A program made the position numbers and the translations under genes. The notes beneath the pieces are model-generated. The model had not been told where the DNA came from, did not search any database, and worked only from the letters and a program-made list of their open reading frames with translations. Of a DNA stretch of 64,000 nt, positions 56,377 to 64,000 are shown in pieces; position 1 is the stretch's first letter, and every line of letters starts with the position of its first letter. This stretch comes from Geobacillus kaustophilus (GTDB taxonomy: Bacteria; Bacillota; Bacilli; Bacillales; Anoxybacillaceae): positions 434,001 to 498,000 of the forward strand of contig NZ_JYBP01000003.1 in NCBI RefSeq assembly GCF_000948285.1. The letters run 5' to 3'.

Positions 56377-57152
56377 GTGCAGCGCTATTTCGTTTTCGGC
56401 CAGGCGCAACAAGAGGGGATCGTCGCGATCAGCGGCGATGATGCCCATCATATCGCCCGCGTCATGCGCATGAAGCCGGGGGACGGGATCATTTGCGTCT
56501 TTCCAGACGGGCGCGCGGCGGTGTGTGAAATTCAACAAATTGCCAATGAGCATGTGCAAGCCCGTATTGTACAATGGAAAGAGGAGCGAAGCGAGCTGCC
56601 GGTGCGCATTTACATCGCCCAAGGGCTGCCGAAAGGCGAAAAGTGGGAGCTTGTCATCCAAAAGGGAACAGAGCTTGGCGCCGCCGGCTTTCTTCCGTTC
56701 GAAGCCGCCCGGTCGGTCGTGAAATGGGACGCGAAAAAGGCGGAGAAAAAAGTCGATCGATGGAAAAAATCGCCAAAGAAGCGGCTGAGCAGGCTGAACG
56801 AACGGTGGTGCCGGACGTGCGGGCGCCGCTTTCATTTGTCGAACTCCTCGCCTTTGGCCAAACGGTCGATGTTCGGCTGTTTGCCTACGAAAAAGAGGCG
56901 CGAAACGCCCGGCATGCCGCGCTTCCGGCGCTTCTTTCCCGCCTCCGTCCGGGCGGCGCGTTGCTGGCTGTCTTCGGGCCGGAAGGCGGGTTCAGCCCGG
57001 AAGAAGCAGAACAGCTTCGGCAGCACGGCTTTTCGCCGTGCAGCCTTGGGCCGCGCATTTTGCGGACCGAAACAGCTCCGCTCTATTTGCTTTCCGCCGC
57101 CTCTTATGAATGGGAGCTGCGCGCGCCGAACGGCGAAGCGGAGCGCGCTTAG
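56377..57152 (+). pseudogene. rsmE: 16S rRNA m3U1498 methyltransferase RsmE, frameshifted
   Basis: The N-terminal part (GTG 56377, MQRYFVFGQAQQEGIVAIS to AARSVVKWDAKKAEKKVDRW) is normal RsmE with the PUA-like and SPOUT start. At 56761-56769 the expected TGG-GAA-AAA-ATC appears as TGG-AAA-AAA-TCG, one base short. The protein continues correctly in another frame: EKIAKEAAEQAERTVVPDVR, then VFGPEGGFSPEEAEQL and GPRILRTETAPLYLLSA, the SAM knot. The unshifted frame runs to 57195 as nonsense. A -1 slip on the A6 run would restore the protein, so a programmed or sequencing cause is possible. RsmE methylates U1498 of 16S rRNA. Confidence 0.85.
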
Positions 57153-57227
57153 TGAGCAGCATTGGCTGTTTCTGATAAAAGTTCGGTCCCGCTGATCCTT
57201 AAGCGGGGGCAGAGTGAGGTGAACAAG

Positions 57228-58577
57228 ATGCCGACAGTGGCTTTTCATACACTAGGCTGCAAAGTCAATCATTACGAAACCGAAGCGATTTGGCAGCTGT
57301 TTAAAAAAGCCGGCTACGAGCGAAAAGAGTTTGAAAGCCGTGCGGATGTGTATGTGATCAACACGTGCACGGTGACGAACACCGGCGATAAAAAGAGCCG
57401 TCAAGTCATCCGTCGTGCGGTGCGCCGCAATCCGGACGCCGTCGTCTGCGTGACCGGCTGCTACGCGCAAACATCGCCGGCTGAGGTCATGGCCATTCCG
57501 GGCGTTGATATTGTCATCGGCACGCAAGACCGGCATAAAATTTTGGATTACATCGAGCAGTTCCAGCGCGAGCGCCAGCCGATCAACGCTGTTCACAACA
57601 TTATGAAAACGCGCGTTTTTGAGGAGATGGATGTGGCGGAATTCACTGATCGGACGCGGGCGTCGCTTAAGATCCAAGAAGGGTGCAACAACTTCTGCAC
57701 GTTTTGCATCATCCCGTGGGCGCGCGGCTTAATGCGCTCGCGCGATCCGCAGGAAATCATCCGCCAGGCGCGCCAGCTGGTTGCCGCCGGCTATAAAGAA
57801 ATCGTTCTGACCGGCATTCATACAGGCGGCTATGGCACCGATCTGAAAGACTATAACTTTGCGTCCTTGTTGCGCGATTTAGACGAGCAAGTGCCGGGGC
57901 TGAAGCGGCTCCGCATTTCGTCGATTGAGGCGAGCCAAATTACCGATGAAGTGATCGATGTTTTGAAGCGTTCGGACAAAATCGTCCGCCATTTGCACAT
58001 TCCGCTCCAGTCTGGGTCGAATACGGTGCTCAAGCGGATGCGCCGCAAATATACCGTGGAATTTTACGCGGAGCGGCTCGCCCGGTTGCGCGAAGTGTTT
58101 CCAGAGCTGGCGGTGACTTCTGACGTCATCGTCGGCTTCCCAGGCGAGACGGAAGACGAATTTATGGCGACGTACAACTTTATTCGTGAACAACGGTTTT
58201 CCGAGCTGCATGTCTTTCCTTATTCGAAGCGGACCGGCACGCCGGCGGCGCGCATGCCGAACCAAATCGATGAAGAAACGAAGCATGACCGCGTCCGCCG
58301 CTTGATCGCTCTGTCCGACCAATTGGCGAAAGAGTACGCCTCCCGTTTTGAAGGGCAAGTGCTCGAAGTCATTCCGGAAGAGCGTGACAAGGAGCGGCCG
58401 GATTTGTACGTCGGCTATACAGACAACTATTTGAAAGTCCGCTTCCCGGCAACCGAGGAAATGGTCGGTGAACTTGTCAAAGTGAAGATTACGAAAGCCG
58501 GCTATCCTTATAACGAAGGGGAGTTTGTCCGCATCGTGCCGGATGAGGCGGTTCATTCGGTAAAATTAAGCTCATAA
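57228..58577 (+). CDS. mtaB: tRNA threonylcarbamoyladenosine methylthiotransferase MtaB
   Basis: The 449-residue radical SAM enzyme adds methylthio to t6A37 of tRNA. The N-terminal UPF0004 domain has three cluster cysteines ([23 protein letters not shown]), the radical SAM motif is [18 protein letters not shown] follows, and the C-terminal TRAM domain covers about 375-440. The ATG at 57228 after GAGTGAGGTG is chosen; the open frame upstream is not conserved. Confidence 0.95.
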   Translation: MPTVAFHTLGCKVNHYETEAIWQLFKKAGYERKEFESRADVYVINTCTVTNTGDKKSRQVIRRAVRRNPDAVVCVTGCYAQTSPAEVMAIPGVDIVIGTQDRHKILDYIEQFQRERQPINAVHNIMKTRVFEEMDVAEFTDRTRASLKIQEGCNNFCTFCIIPWARGLMRSRDPQEIIRQARQLVAAGYKEIVLTGIHTGGYGTDLKDYNFASLLRDLDEQVPGLKRLRISSIEASQITDEVIDVLKRSDKIVRHLHIPLQSGSNTVLKRMRRKYTVEFYAERLARLREVFPELAVTSDVIVGFPGETEDEFMATYNFIREQRFSELHVFPYSKRTGTPAARMPNQIDEETKHDRVRRLIALSDQLAKEYASRFEGQVLEVIPEERDKERPDLYVGYTDNYLKVRFPATEEMVGELVKVKITKAGYPYNEGEFVRIVPDEAVHSVKLSS

Positions 58578-58621
58578 CTTCGCATGGCCAAGGCGAGACG
58601 CGAAATCAGCTTCGTGCCGTG

Positions 58622-58650
58622 CCCCAGCTGATGCTGGGGTTTTTCTTTTT
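58622..58650 (+). terminator. Terminator of mtaB
   Basis: CCCCAGC (58622-58628) pairs with GCTGGGG (58633-58639), followed by TTTTTCTTTTTT. Confidence 0.85.
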
Positions 58651-58759
58651 TCCCCGGGGACACTACAGATGGCAGCTGGTTTTTGTCGAAGGAGCATGGT
58701 ATGATGGTAGACGTCAGACCTTCCATCTTGACGGAAATGGCAGAAAGGGGTTTCTCCGA

Positions 58760-59431
58760 ATGACGATGAATATCGCAAAAATGATCGATCATACGCTGCT
58801 CAAACCGGAAGCGACGGAACAACAAATCGTGCAACTGTGCACGGAAGCAAAGCAATACGGCTTTGCTTCCGTGTGTGTCAACCCAACGTGGGTGAAAACG
58901 GCGGCGCGCGAGCTTTCCGGCACGGATGTCCGCGTCTGCACGGTCATCGGCTTTCCACTTGGGGCAACGACGCCGGAAACAAAGGCGTTTGAAACAACGA
59001 ACGCCATCGAAAACGGCGCTCGCGAAGTTGACATGGTGATCAACATCGGCGCGTTAAAAAGCGGACAAGACGAGCTTGTCGAGCGCGACATTCGTGCGGT
59101 TGTCGAAGCGGCGGCTGGCAGGTCGCTTGTCAAAGTGATCATTGAAACGGCGCTTTTGACCGATGAGGAAAAAGTGCGCGCCTGCCAGCTCGCAGTGAAA
59201 GCCGGCGCTGATTATGTGAAAACGTCGACCGGGTTTTCGGGCGGAGGTGCGACGGTGGAGGATGTGGCGCTGATGCGGAAAACGGTCGGCGACAGAGCAG
59301 GCGTCAAAGCATCAGGCGGCGTCCGCGACTGGAAAACCGCTGAGGCGATGATCAACGCCGGCGCGACGCGCATCGGCACAAGCTCTGGGGTGGCGATCGT
59401 CACCGGCAGGACGGGCCGCGCTGACTACTAA
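58760..59431 (+). CDS. deoC: Deoxyribose-phosphate aldolase
   Basis: The 223-residue TIM-barrel aldolase splits 2-deoxyribose-5-phosphate into glyceraldehyde-3-phosphate and acetaldehyde. The Schiff-base lysine lies in [14 protein letters not shown] and the second lysine in [21 protein letters not shown] is the conserved active-site block. The ATG at 58760 follows GAAAGGGG. It overlaps the convergent yqeW by 4 bp and has no terminator of its own. Confidence 0.95.
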   Translation: MTMNIAKMIDHTLLKPEATEQQIVQLCTEAKQYGFASVCVNPTWVKTAARELSGTDVRVCTVIGFPLGATTPETKAFETTNAIENGAREVDMVINIGALKSGQDELVERDIRAVVEAAAGRSLVKVIIETALLTDEEKVRACQLAVKAGADYVKTSTGFSGGGATVEDVALMRKTVGDRAGVKASGGVRDWKTAEAMINAGATRIGTSSGVAIVTGRTGRADY

Positions 59432-60363
59432 GCCCGGTTTCGGTCATGCAAAAACAGAATGACCTTTTCGATGGCGCCGACAAATGGAAGAGCAGCCACT
59501 GAGCAAATGACGTTGAACAAGACGCTCACATGAGCGAGCTGCACATCAGGCGCTGGGCTGAGCCTAGCGGCAAAACTGGCGAGCGGCTCGGTCCAAAAGG
59601 CGAACAAAGCGGCGCCGACGACGTTCAGCCATAGATGGGTGTAGGCGGTCAGCTGGGCCTCTTTGCTGGAGCCGATCGAAGCCAAAAGTCCAGTGATGCA
59701 CGTACCGATGTTGGCGCCAAGCAACAGAGCAATCGCCGCGGACAGCGTCAAAAGCTGTTCGTTTAAAAATCCCATGGCGATGCCGATCGTTGCCGCGCTC
59801 GAGTGGACGAGAGCGGTGAGGACGATGCCGGCAAGAAGGCCGACAGCGACGGATCGGTTCGTTTCTTTAAGCCATGCATCAACGAACGGATAGGCGGCAA
59901 GCGGTTTAGCGAGGCTGCCAAAGCCGTCCATGGCAAACAGCACAGCGGCGAGGCCGACAGCGGTCATGCCGATGCCGAGAACAAGGTGATGGCGGCCGAA
60001 AAAAACAAGCAGCGCGCCGCTTATAAGAAGTGGGATGGCGCCATCGCCGATATCAAGCGTCATCAGCTCGGTCGTGATCGTCGAGCCGATATTGCTGCCT
60101 AAAATGATGCCGATCGATTGGCGGAACGACAAGTAGCCGGCGGCGACAAGGCCGACCGTCATCACCATCACCGCTGAGCTGCTTTGCAAAAGAGCGGTCG
60201 TCGCCAAACCGGCGGCAAATCCTTGCAGCGGCGTGGCGGTAAAGCGCATGAGCCACCGTTTTAACCGATGGCCGGACAACGTGTAAAGCCCAGCTTTCAT
60301 CATAAACATGCCAAGAAGAAACAAAGCGGTGTAAATGGCAAACAGCATCAGAAACGACCCCAT
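59428..60363 (-). CDS. yqeW: Na+/phosphate cotransporter family protein
   Basis: The 311-residue membrane protein has the inverted double repeat of Na/Pi-II cotransporters: [20 protein letters not shown] and [19 protein letters not shown], with QSSS and HSSA at the turns, and [12 protein letters not shown] with [12 protein letters not shown]. It should import phosphate with sodium. It is shorter than eukaryotic forms and lacks a C-terminal PhoU-like domain. The ATG follows GGGGGATCGCCC on the minus strand. It overlaps deoC tail to tail. Confidence 0.88.
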   Translation of the reverse strand: MGSFLMLFAIYTALFLLGMFMMKAGLYTLSGHRLKRWLMRFTATPLQGFAAGLATTALLQSSSAVMVMTVGLVAAGYLSFRQSIGIILGSNIGSTITTELMTLDIGDGAIPLLISGALLVFFGRHHLVLGIGMTAVGLAAVLFAMDGFGSLAKPLAAYPFVDAWLKETNRSVAVGLLAGIVLTALVHSSAATIGIAMGFLNEQLLTLSAAIALLLGANIGTCITGLLASIGSSKEAQLTAYTHLWLNVVGAALFAFWTEPLASFAARLSPAPDVQLAHVSVLFNVICSVAALPFVGAIEKVILFLHDRNRA

Positions 60364-60438
60364 GGGCGATCCCCCCTTTCACCCTATATGTATGGGCCTT
60401 GTCCGCGGGTGATGACCGTTTTTTCAGCGCGGGGAAGA

Positions 60439-60468
60439 AGCGGCCAGCAGGACGCCGCTGCTTTTTTT
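60439..60468 (+). terminator. Plus-strand terminator with no plus-strand gene just before it
   Basis: AGCGGC pairs with GCCGCT and is followed by GCTTTTTTTA. The nearest gene upstream on this strand is deoC, so transcription reaching it would have crossed the whole of yqeW antisense. Confidence 0.6.
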
Positions 60469-60469
60469 A

Positions 60470-60499
60470 TTGACCTTTTCTGTCAGCATGTATTATAAT
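60470..60499 (+). promoter_or_regulatory. Sigma-A promoter of rpsU-yqeY
   Basis: TTGACC (60470-60475), 18 bp, perfect TATAAT (60494-60499), 48 bp before rpsU. Confidence 0.65.
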
Positions 60500-60547
60500 T
60501 GACAAGTACAATATGCAATGGTTGTTGTTCGGAGGGAGGGAAGCAGG

Positions 60548-60721
60548 ATGTCCAAAACGATCGTTCGCAAAAATGAGTCGATCGACGACGCTCTTCGTCG
60601 CTTTAAGCGTGCCGTTTCGAAAACGGGCACTTTGCAAGAAGTGAGAAAGCGCGAATTTTATGAAAAGCCAAGCGTCAGACGGAAGAAAAAATCTGAGGCG
60701 GCTAGAAAGCGCAAGCACTAA
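60548..60721 (+). CDS. rpsU: 30S ribosomal protein S21 (bS21)
   Basis: The 57-residue highly basic protein [20 protein letters not shown] ends [14 protein letters not shown], the S21 pattern. It acts near the anti-Shine-Dalgarno region of the 30S subunit. The frame is open upstream, but the ATG at 60548 with GGAGGGAGG fits the family. yqeY follows at 29 bp, as in Bacillus. Confidence 0.96.
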   Translation: MSKTIVRKNESIDDALRRFKRAVSKTGTLQEVRKREFYEKPSVRRKKKSEAARKRKH

Positions 60722-60750
60722 GAGCATGCATTAAAGAGGGTGTATAATCG

Positions 60751-61197
60751 GTGAGTCTTCTCGATCGTTTGAATGACGATATGAAGCAGGCGATGAAAAA
60801 CAAAGAGAAAGAAAAACTGTCTGTTCTCCGGATGCTGAAAGCGGCGCTGCAAAACGAAGCGATCAAGCTCGGAAAAAGCCCGCTCTCGGAAGACGAAGAG
60901 CTGACGGTTCTTTCTCGCGAACTGAAACAGCGTAAAGACTCCCTCCAAGAATTTGAAAACGCTGGCCGTTCAGATCTTGTCGAAAAAGTGAAAACCGAAA
61001 TTGAAATTGTTCAATCGTATATGCCAACGCCGCTGACAGAGGACGAGCTGCGCGAATTGATCGAGCAGACGATCAAGGAAGTCGGCGCCTCTTCGAAAGC
61101 GGATATGGGAAAAGTGATGGGCGCGATCATGCCGAAAGTGAAAGGAAGAGCGGATGGTTCGCTCGTCAACAAACTTGTCCAACAACAGCTGTCATAA
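60751..61197 (+). CDS. yqeY: GatB/YqeY domain protein
   Basis: The 148-residue helical protein matches Yqe[38 protein letters not shown] and the C-terminal [20 protein letters not shown], which is the tail domain shared with GatB and GlnRS. It may bind tRNA, but its role is unproven. The GTG start follows AGAGGGTG. In B. subtilis yqeZ comes next; here it does not. Confidence 0.93.
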   Translation: MSLLDRLNDDMKQAMKNKEKEKLSVLRMLKAALQNEAIKLGKSPLSEDEELTVLSRELKQRKDSLQEFENAGRSDLVEKVKTEIEIVQSYMPTPLTEDELRELIEQTIKEVGASSKADMGKVMGAIMPKVKGRADGSLVNKLVQQQLS

Positions 61198-61202
61198 ATG
61201 CA

Positions 61203-61237
61203 ATGGGCCTTGCCGGCAGGCGGGCCCGTTGTTTTTG
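61203..61237 (+). terminator. Terminator after yqeY
   Basis: GGGCC (61205-61209) pairs with GGCCC (61223-61227) around a GC-rich inner stem, followed by GTTGTTTTTG. Confidence 0.65.
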
Positions 61238-61266
61238 AAAAGCGGTGCTAGAACCCCCTTTTGTCT

Positions 61267-61275
61267 CATACATAT
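61267..61275 (+). promoter_or_regulatory. Candidate sigma-E -10 element before yqfC
   Basis: CATACATAT (61267-61275) fits the sigma-E -10 consensus, 24 bp before the yqfC ATG. The -35 is unclear. yqfCD are sporulation genes of the mother cell in B. subtilis. Confidence 0.35.
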
Positions 61276-61298
61276 GAGATGAAAGGGGGTTCTTTTTG

Positions 61299-61583
61299 AT
61301 GGTGAAAAAATGGCGCCAGCAGGTGAAGCGGTGGATGGCGGAAAAGCTTGAACTTCCCGCCGACATTATGATGGACCTGCCCCGCATTACGATGGTTGGT
61401 CACATACATATTTACATTGAAAACCACCGCGGGCTGCTCGCGTTCAGCGATAAAGAGCTCCGCCTTTTGCTGCGGAACGGACAGCTCGTCGTCCGCGGCG
61501 AACAGTTTGTGATTAAAACGATTTTGCCGGAAGAAATTTTGTTGGAAGGACAAATCAGACAAGTCGTTTATATAGATGAATAG
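61299..61583 (+). CDS. yqfC: Sporulation protein YqfC
   Basis: The 94-residue protein has KKWRQQVKRWMAEKLELPAD, then a YabP/YqfC-type beta-rich domain with ITMVGHIHIYIENHRGLL and VIKTILPEEILLEGQI. YqfC is a mother-cell protein needed for efficient sporulation in Bacillus. The chosen ATG 61299 (a TTG at 61296 is also in frame) follows AAAGGGGG. It is 15 bp from yqfD. Confidence 0.92.
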   Translation: MVKKWRQQVKRWMAEKLELPADIMMDLPRITMVGHIHIYIENHRGLLAFSDKELRLLLRNGQLVVRGEQFVIKTILPEEILLEGQIRQVVYIDE

Positions 61584-61598
61584 CGAGGAGGAACGGAG

Positions 61599-62786
61599 AT
61601 GAAAAACGAATGGGTCGACACGCTCGCCGGCAGTGTGCGGGTCAAAGCGAGAGGGAAAGGGATCGAACGGTTGATCAACACCTGCGTCCGCCAAGGGATT
61701 GTCGTCTGGAACGTGAAAAAGCATAGCGCGGATACCGCGACGTTTTTCATTAAGCTCAGCGACGTGAAACGGCTGCGCCATGTCGCCCGGCAAAGCGAAT
61801 GCAAACTTTCGTTTGTCGGGAGAACCGGGCTGCCGTTTTTTTGGCGGCGAGCCTGGCAGAACAGCGGGTTTTGGCTCGGCTTGCTCCTTTTTATAGCGAT
61901 TGTGTTTTTGCTTTCGAACATCGTTTGGAAGATCGAGATCAAAGGGGCGGCTCCAGAGACGGAGCATCAAATTGCCCGCGAGTTGAAGCGAATGGGAGTC
62001 GAGCGCGGCGCATTTCAGTTTCTGCTTGATGACCCGGAGACGCTGCAAAAAAAGCTGACGGAACGCGTTCCGGACATCACGTGGGTCGGCGTTGAGTGGA
62101 AAGGGACGTCGCTTCACTTCCGCGTCGTTGAAAAAGAGATTCCGGAGCCGAAAAAACCGATTCCACCGCGTCATCTCGTGGCAAAAAAAGAGGCGGTCAT
62201 CGCTGATTTGTTCGTTGAAGAGGGACAACCGCTCGTTTCCGTCAACGACTATGTGCAAAAAGGCCAGCTGCTTGTTTCTGGCATTATCGGCGCTGAAGGG
62301 AGGACGAAGTTTGTGCCGGCGTCAGGGAAAGTGTTTGGCGAAACATGGTACAAGTCTACGGTCGTCCTGCCGCTCGAGACGACGTTTCGTGTGTTGACCG
62401 GCAAGTTCACCGAACGGCATTATGTCGGAATCGGGCGCCTTTTGATCCCCGTTTGGGGATGGAAGAAGCCGGTGTTTGCCCATACCATCGTTGAGACAGA
62501 AAAACGGCCGTTTCGTTTTTGGAAATGGGACTTGCCGCTCTATTACGAGCGCATCACGATCCGCGAGGCGGAAGAAGTGAAGCGGCGCTACACGTGGGAA
62601 GAAGCGTTCGCGGAAGCGAAAGAGATCGCCCGCCGCGAGCTGAGGGCGAAATTGCCGGAGGAGGCGGCCATTCGCAGCGAAAAAGTTTTGCATCAGGCGA
62701 AAGAGAATGGTAAAGTAAGGGTAGAATTGCATTACGAAGTCATCGAAAATATTGCTGTACCACAACCCATCGTCCAAGGAGATTGA
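61599..62786 (+). CDS. yqfD: Sporulation protein YqfD
   Basis: The 395-residue membrane protein has a soluble start (KNEWVDTLAGSVRVKARGKG), one or two membrane helices at about 88-110, and a C-terminal domain outside the membrane with TWVGVEWKGTSLHFRVVEKE and VEEGQPLVSVNDYVQKGQLL. It matches YqfD, partner of YqfC in sporulation and required at about stage IV. Its molecular function is unknown. It overlaps the region just before phoH. Confidence 0.93.
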   Translation: MKNEWVDTLAGSVRVKARGKGIERLINTCVRQGIVVWNVKKHSADTATFFIKLSDVKRLRHVARQSECKLSFVGRTGLPFFWRRAWQNSGFWLGLLLFIAIVFLLSNIVWKIEIKGAAPETEHQIARELKRMGVERGAFQFLLDDPETLQKKLTERVPDITWVGVEWKGTSLHFRVVEKEIPEPKKPIPPRHLVAKKEAVIADLFVEEGQPLVSVNDYVQKGQLLVSGIIGAEGRTKFVPASGKVFGETWYKSTVVLPLETTFRVLTGKFTERHYVGIGRLLIPVWGWKKPVFAHTIVETEKRPFRFWKWDLPLYYERITIREAEEVKRRYTWEEAFAEAKEIARRELRAKLPEEAAIRSEKVLHQAKENGKVRVELHYEVIENIAVPQPIVQGD

Positions 62787-62788
62787 GA

Positions 62789-63751
62789 ATGTCAGAGCAG
62801 TTCGTTACGATCAGCCAACATGTGCGAAACCCGCAGGAAGCGGTGGCGCTCTTTGGCGTTCATGACATCCATTTAAAGCGGATCGAGGAAGAGCTTGGCG
62901 TGTCGATTGTGACGCGCGGGGAAACGGTCAACGTCTCCGGCGCGCCGCAGCAAGTTCAGCTCGTTGATGAATTGCTTCGCCATTTATTGATCGTCATTCG
63001 CAAAGGGGCGGCGGTCAGCGAGCGCGACATTATCTACGCCATCCAGCTGGCGAAAAAAGGGGCGCTTGACGGCCTTGTTCAGCTGTACGACGAGGAGATT
63101 ACAAAAAACGCCAAAGGAAAGCCGATCCGCGTCAAAACGTTGGGCCAGCGCTATTATGTTGCAGCAATTGAACAGCACGACTTGACGTTCGGCATCGGCC
63201 CAGCCGGCACCGGAAAAACGTATTTGGCGGTCGTCATGGCGGTCAAGGCGTTAAAAAACGGCAGCGTCAAGCGCATCATTTTGACTCGTCCGGCCGTTGA
63301 GGCCGGAGAAAGCCTCGGCTTTTTGCCCGGCGACTTAAAAGAGAAGGTCGACCCGTATTTGCGCCCGCTTTATGACGCTTTAAACGATGTGCTCGGCGCA
63401 GAGTACACGCAGCGGCTGATTGAGCGCGGCACGATTGAAATCGCCCCACTCGCCTACATGCGCGGCCGGACGCTGGAGGATGCGTTCGTCATCCTTGACG
63501 AGGCGCAAAATACGACGCCAGCGCAAATGAAAATGTTTTTGACCCGGCTCGGCTTCGGCTCGAAGATGGTCATTACCGGCGATATTTCCCAAGTCGACTT
63601 GCCGAAGGGCGTCGAATCGGGGCTTTCGGTCGCCAAGCGCATTTTGGCCTCCATTAGCGGCATCGCCTTTGTGTTTTTGGAACAGTCGGATGTCGTTCGC
63701 CATCCGCTCGTCGCGAAAATTATTGATGCCTATGATGAGGCGGGCTTATAG
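62789..63751 (+). CDS. phoH: PhoH family ATPase
   Basis: The 320-residue protein has an N-terminal KH-like part (about 15-75) and a PhoH ATPase domain: Walker A GPAGTGKT, RPAVEAGESLGFLPGDLKEK, Walker B VILDEAQNTTP and ITGDISQVDLP. PhoH-like proteins are proposed RNA helicases or nucleases in RNA turnover. The ATG at 62789 follows AAGGAG at seven bases; a TTG at 62783 is in frame. It closes the yqfC-yqfD-phoH group. Confidence 0.95.
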   Translation: MSEQFVTISQHVRNPQEAVALFGVHDIHLKRIEEELGVSIVTRGETVNVSGAPQQVQLVDELLRHLLIVIRKGAAVSERDIIYAIQLAKKGALDGLVQLYDEEITKNAKGKPIRVKTLGQRYYVAAIEQHDLTFGIGPAGTGKTYLAVVMAVKALKNGSVKRIILTRPAVEAGESLGFLPGDLKEKVDPYLRPLYDALNDVLGAEYTQRLIERGTIEIAPLAYMRGRTLEDAFVILDEAQNTTPAQMKMFLTRLGFGSKMVITGDISQVDLPKGVESGLSVAKRILASISGIAFVFLEQSDVVRHPLVAKIIDAYDEAGL

Positions 63752-63800
63752 AACGAGAGCGACGGGATCGGTCTTTTCTTGCAAAGCGAGGGGAAAACCG

Positions 63801-64000
63801 GTGGGAAGGTTTCGTTTTTTTCTTGAGCGGACAAAAACAGTCCGCTTTGTCCGCTTTTGGCTGTTTTTGCTTTTGGCCGTTCTGTTGTTTGCCGTTTTGT
63901 ATTGGCAAGTGAAGCCTCGCCAGTATGAGCTGCGTTTGTTTGACGTGGCTAAGGAAACGATCCGTTCGCCGGTGACGGTCGAGGACAAAGAGGCGACCGC
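63801..64000 (+). CDS. pgpH: HD-family membrane phosphohydrolase, N-terminal part (PgpH-like)
   Basis: The GTG at 63801 with GCGAGGGG before it opens a frame that is still open at the window end: MGRFRFFLERTKTVRFVRFW, a membrane helix (LFLLLAVLLFAVLYW), then an extracellular start RQYELRLFDVAKETIRSP. This is the usual beginning of 7TMR-HDED/HD proteins (YqfF in B. subtilis, PgpH in Listeria), which hydrolyse cyclic di-AMP, and it follows phoH in Bacillus. The catalytic HD domain is outside the window, so the activity cannot be checked. Confidence 0.8.
   Translation, partial: MGRFRFFLERTKTVRFVRFWLFLLLAVLLFAVLYWQVKPRQYELRLFDVAKETIRSPVTVEDKEAT

Overview
The window is chromosomal DNA from a thermophilic Bacillaceae bacterium, almost certainly Geobacillus (kaustophilus/stearothermophilus/thermoleovorans group). 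Reasons: GC-rich coding DNA, Firmicute ribosome binding sites, many sporulation genes (sigK, sda, gpr, spoIIP, yqfC, yqfD), and gene order that follows the Bacillus subtilis udk-to-phoH region. The glutamate transporter closely resembles the studied G. stearothermophilus GltT. I see no tRNA or rRNA genes.

Layout. 1-7.8 kb: udk (partial), greA, a class B penicillin-binding protein, yrrS, yrzA, then the methionine-to-cysteine operon yrrT-mtnN-mccA-mccB-yrhC. 7.9-8.6 kb: a promoter followed by very small ORFs around yrzI. 8.8-13 kb: an intact sigK, gltT, a DedA protein and an AI-2E-type permease, with a 162-bp MITE-like insertion after gltT. 13.1-14.6 kb: an IS1182-family element sitting in a terminator hairpin. 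14.7-18.1 kb: motB/motA, pssA, psd and sda. 18.2-23.5 kb: a DnaA-box cluster, then the housekeeping operon yqeG-yqeH-aroE-yqeI-nadD-yqeK-rsfS-yqeM.

23.5-37.9 kb is accessory DNA placed between yqeM and comER, which are neighbours in B. subtilis. It starts with a large, multi-segment inverted repeat. Next comes a complete type I-C CRISPR-Cas operon (cas3-cas5c-cas8c-cas7-cas4-cas1-cas2), then a leader and an array of 65 near-identical 37-bp repeats with 64 spacers. An IS4-family element with a 9-bp target duplication interrupts spacer 58. Cas3 and the Cas5c-Cas8c-Cas7 complex carry out interference, Cas5c is the expected crRNA nuclease, and Cas4-Cas1-Cas2 acquire spacers.

37.9-64 kb returns to the core map: comER, the comEA-comEB-comEC DNA-uptake operon, yqzM, holA, rpsT, gpr, spoIIP, yqxA, lepA, hemW, the CIRCE-controlled hrcA-grpE-dnaK operon with dnaJ, prmA, a frameshifted rsmE, mtaB, deoC, a Na/Pi transporter (yqeW), rpsU, yqeY, yqfC, yqfD, phoH and the start of pgpH. 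The yqeZ-floA-yqfB block that lies between yqeY and yqfC in B. subtilis is absent here.

Most worth a second look: the large inverted repeat beside cas3, the variant features of the type I-C system (37-nt repeat, enlarged Cas7, duplicated spacer, terminator-like spacer), the two terminator-associated transposon insertions, the micro-ORF operon with tandem matching hairpins, and the rsmE frameshift.
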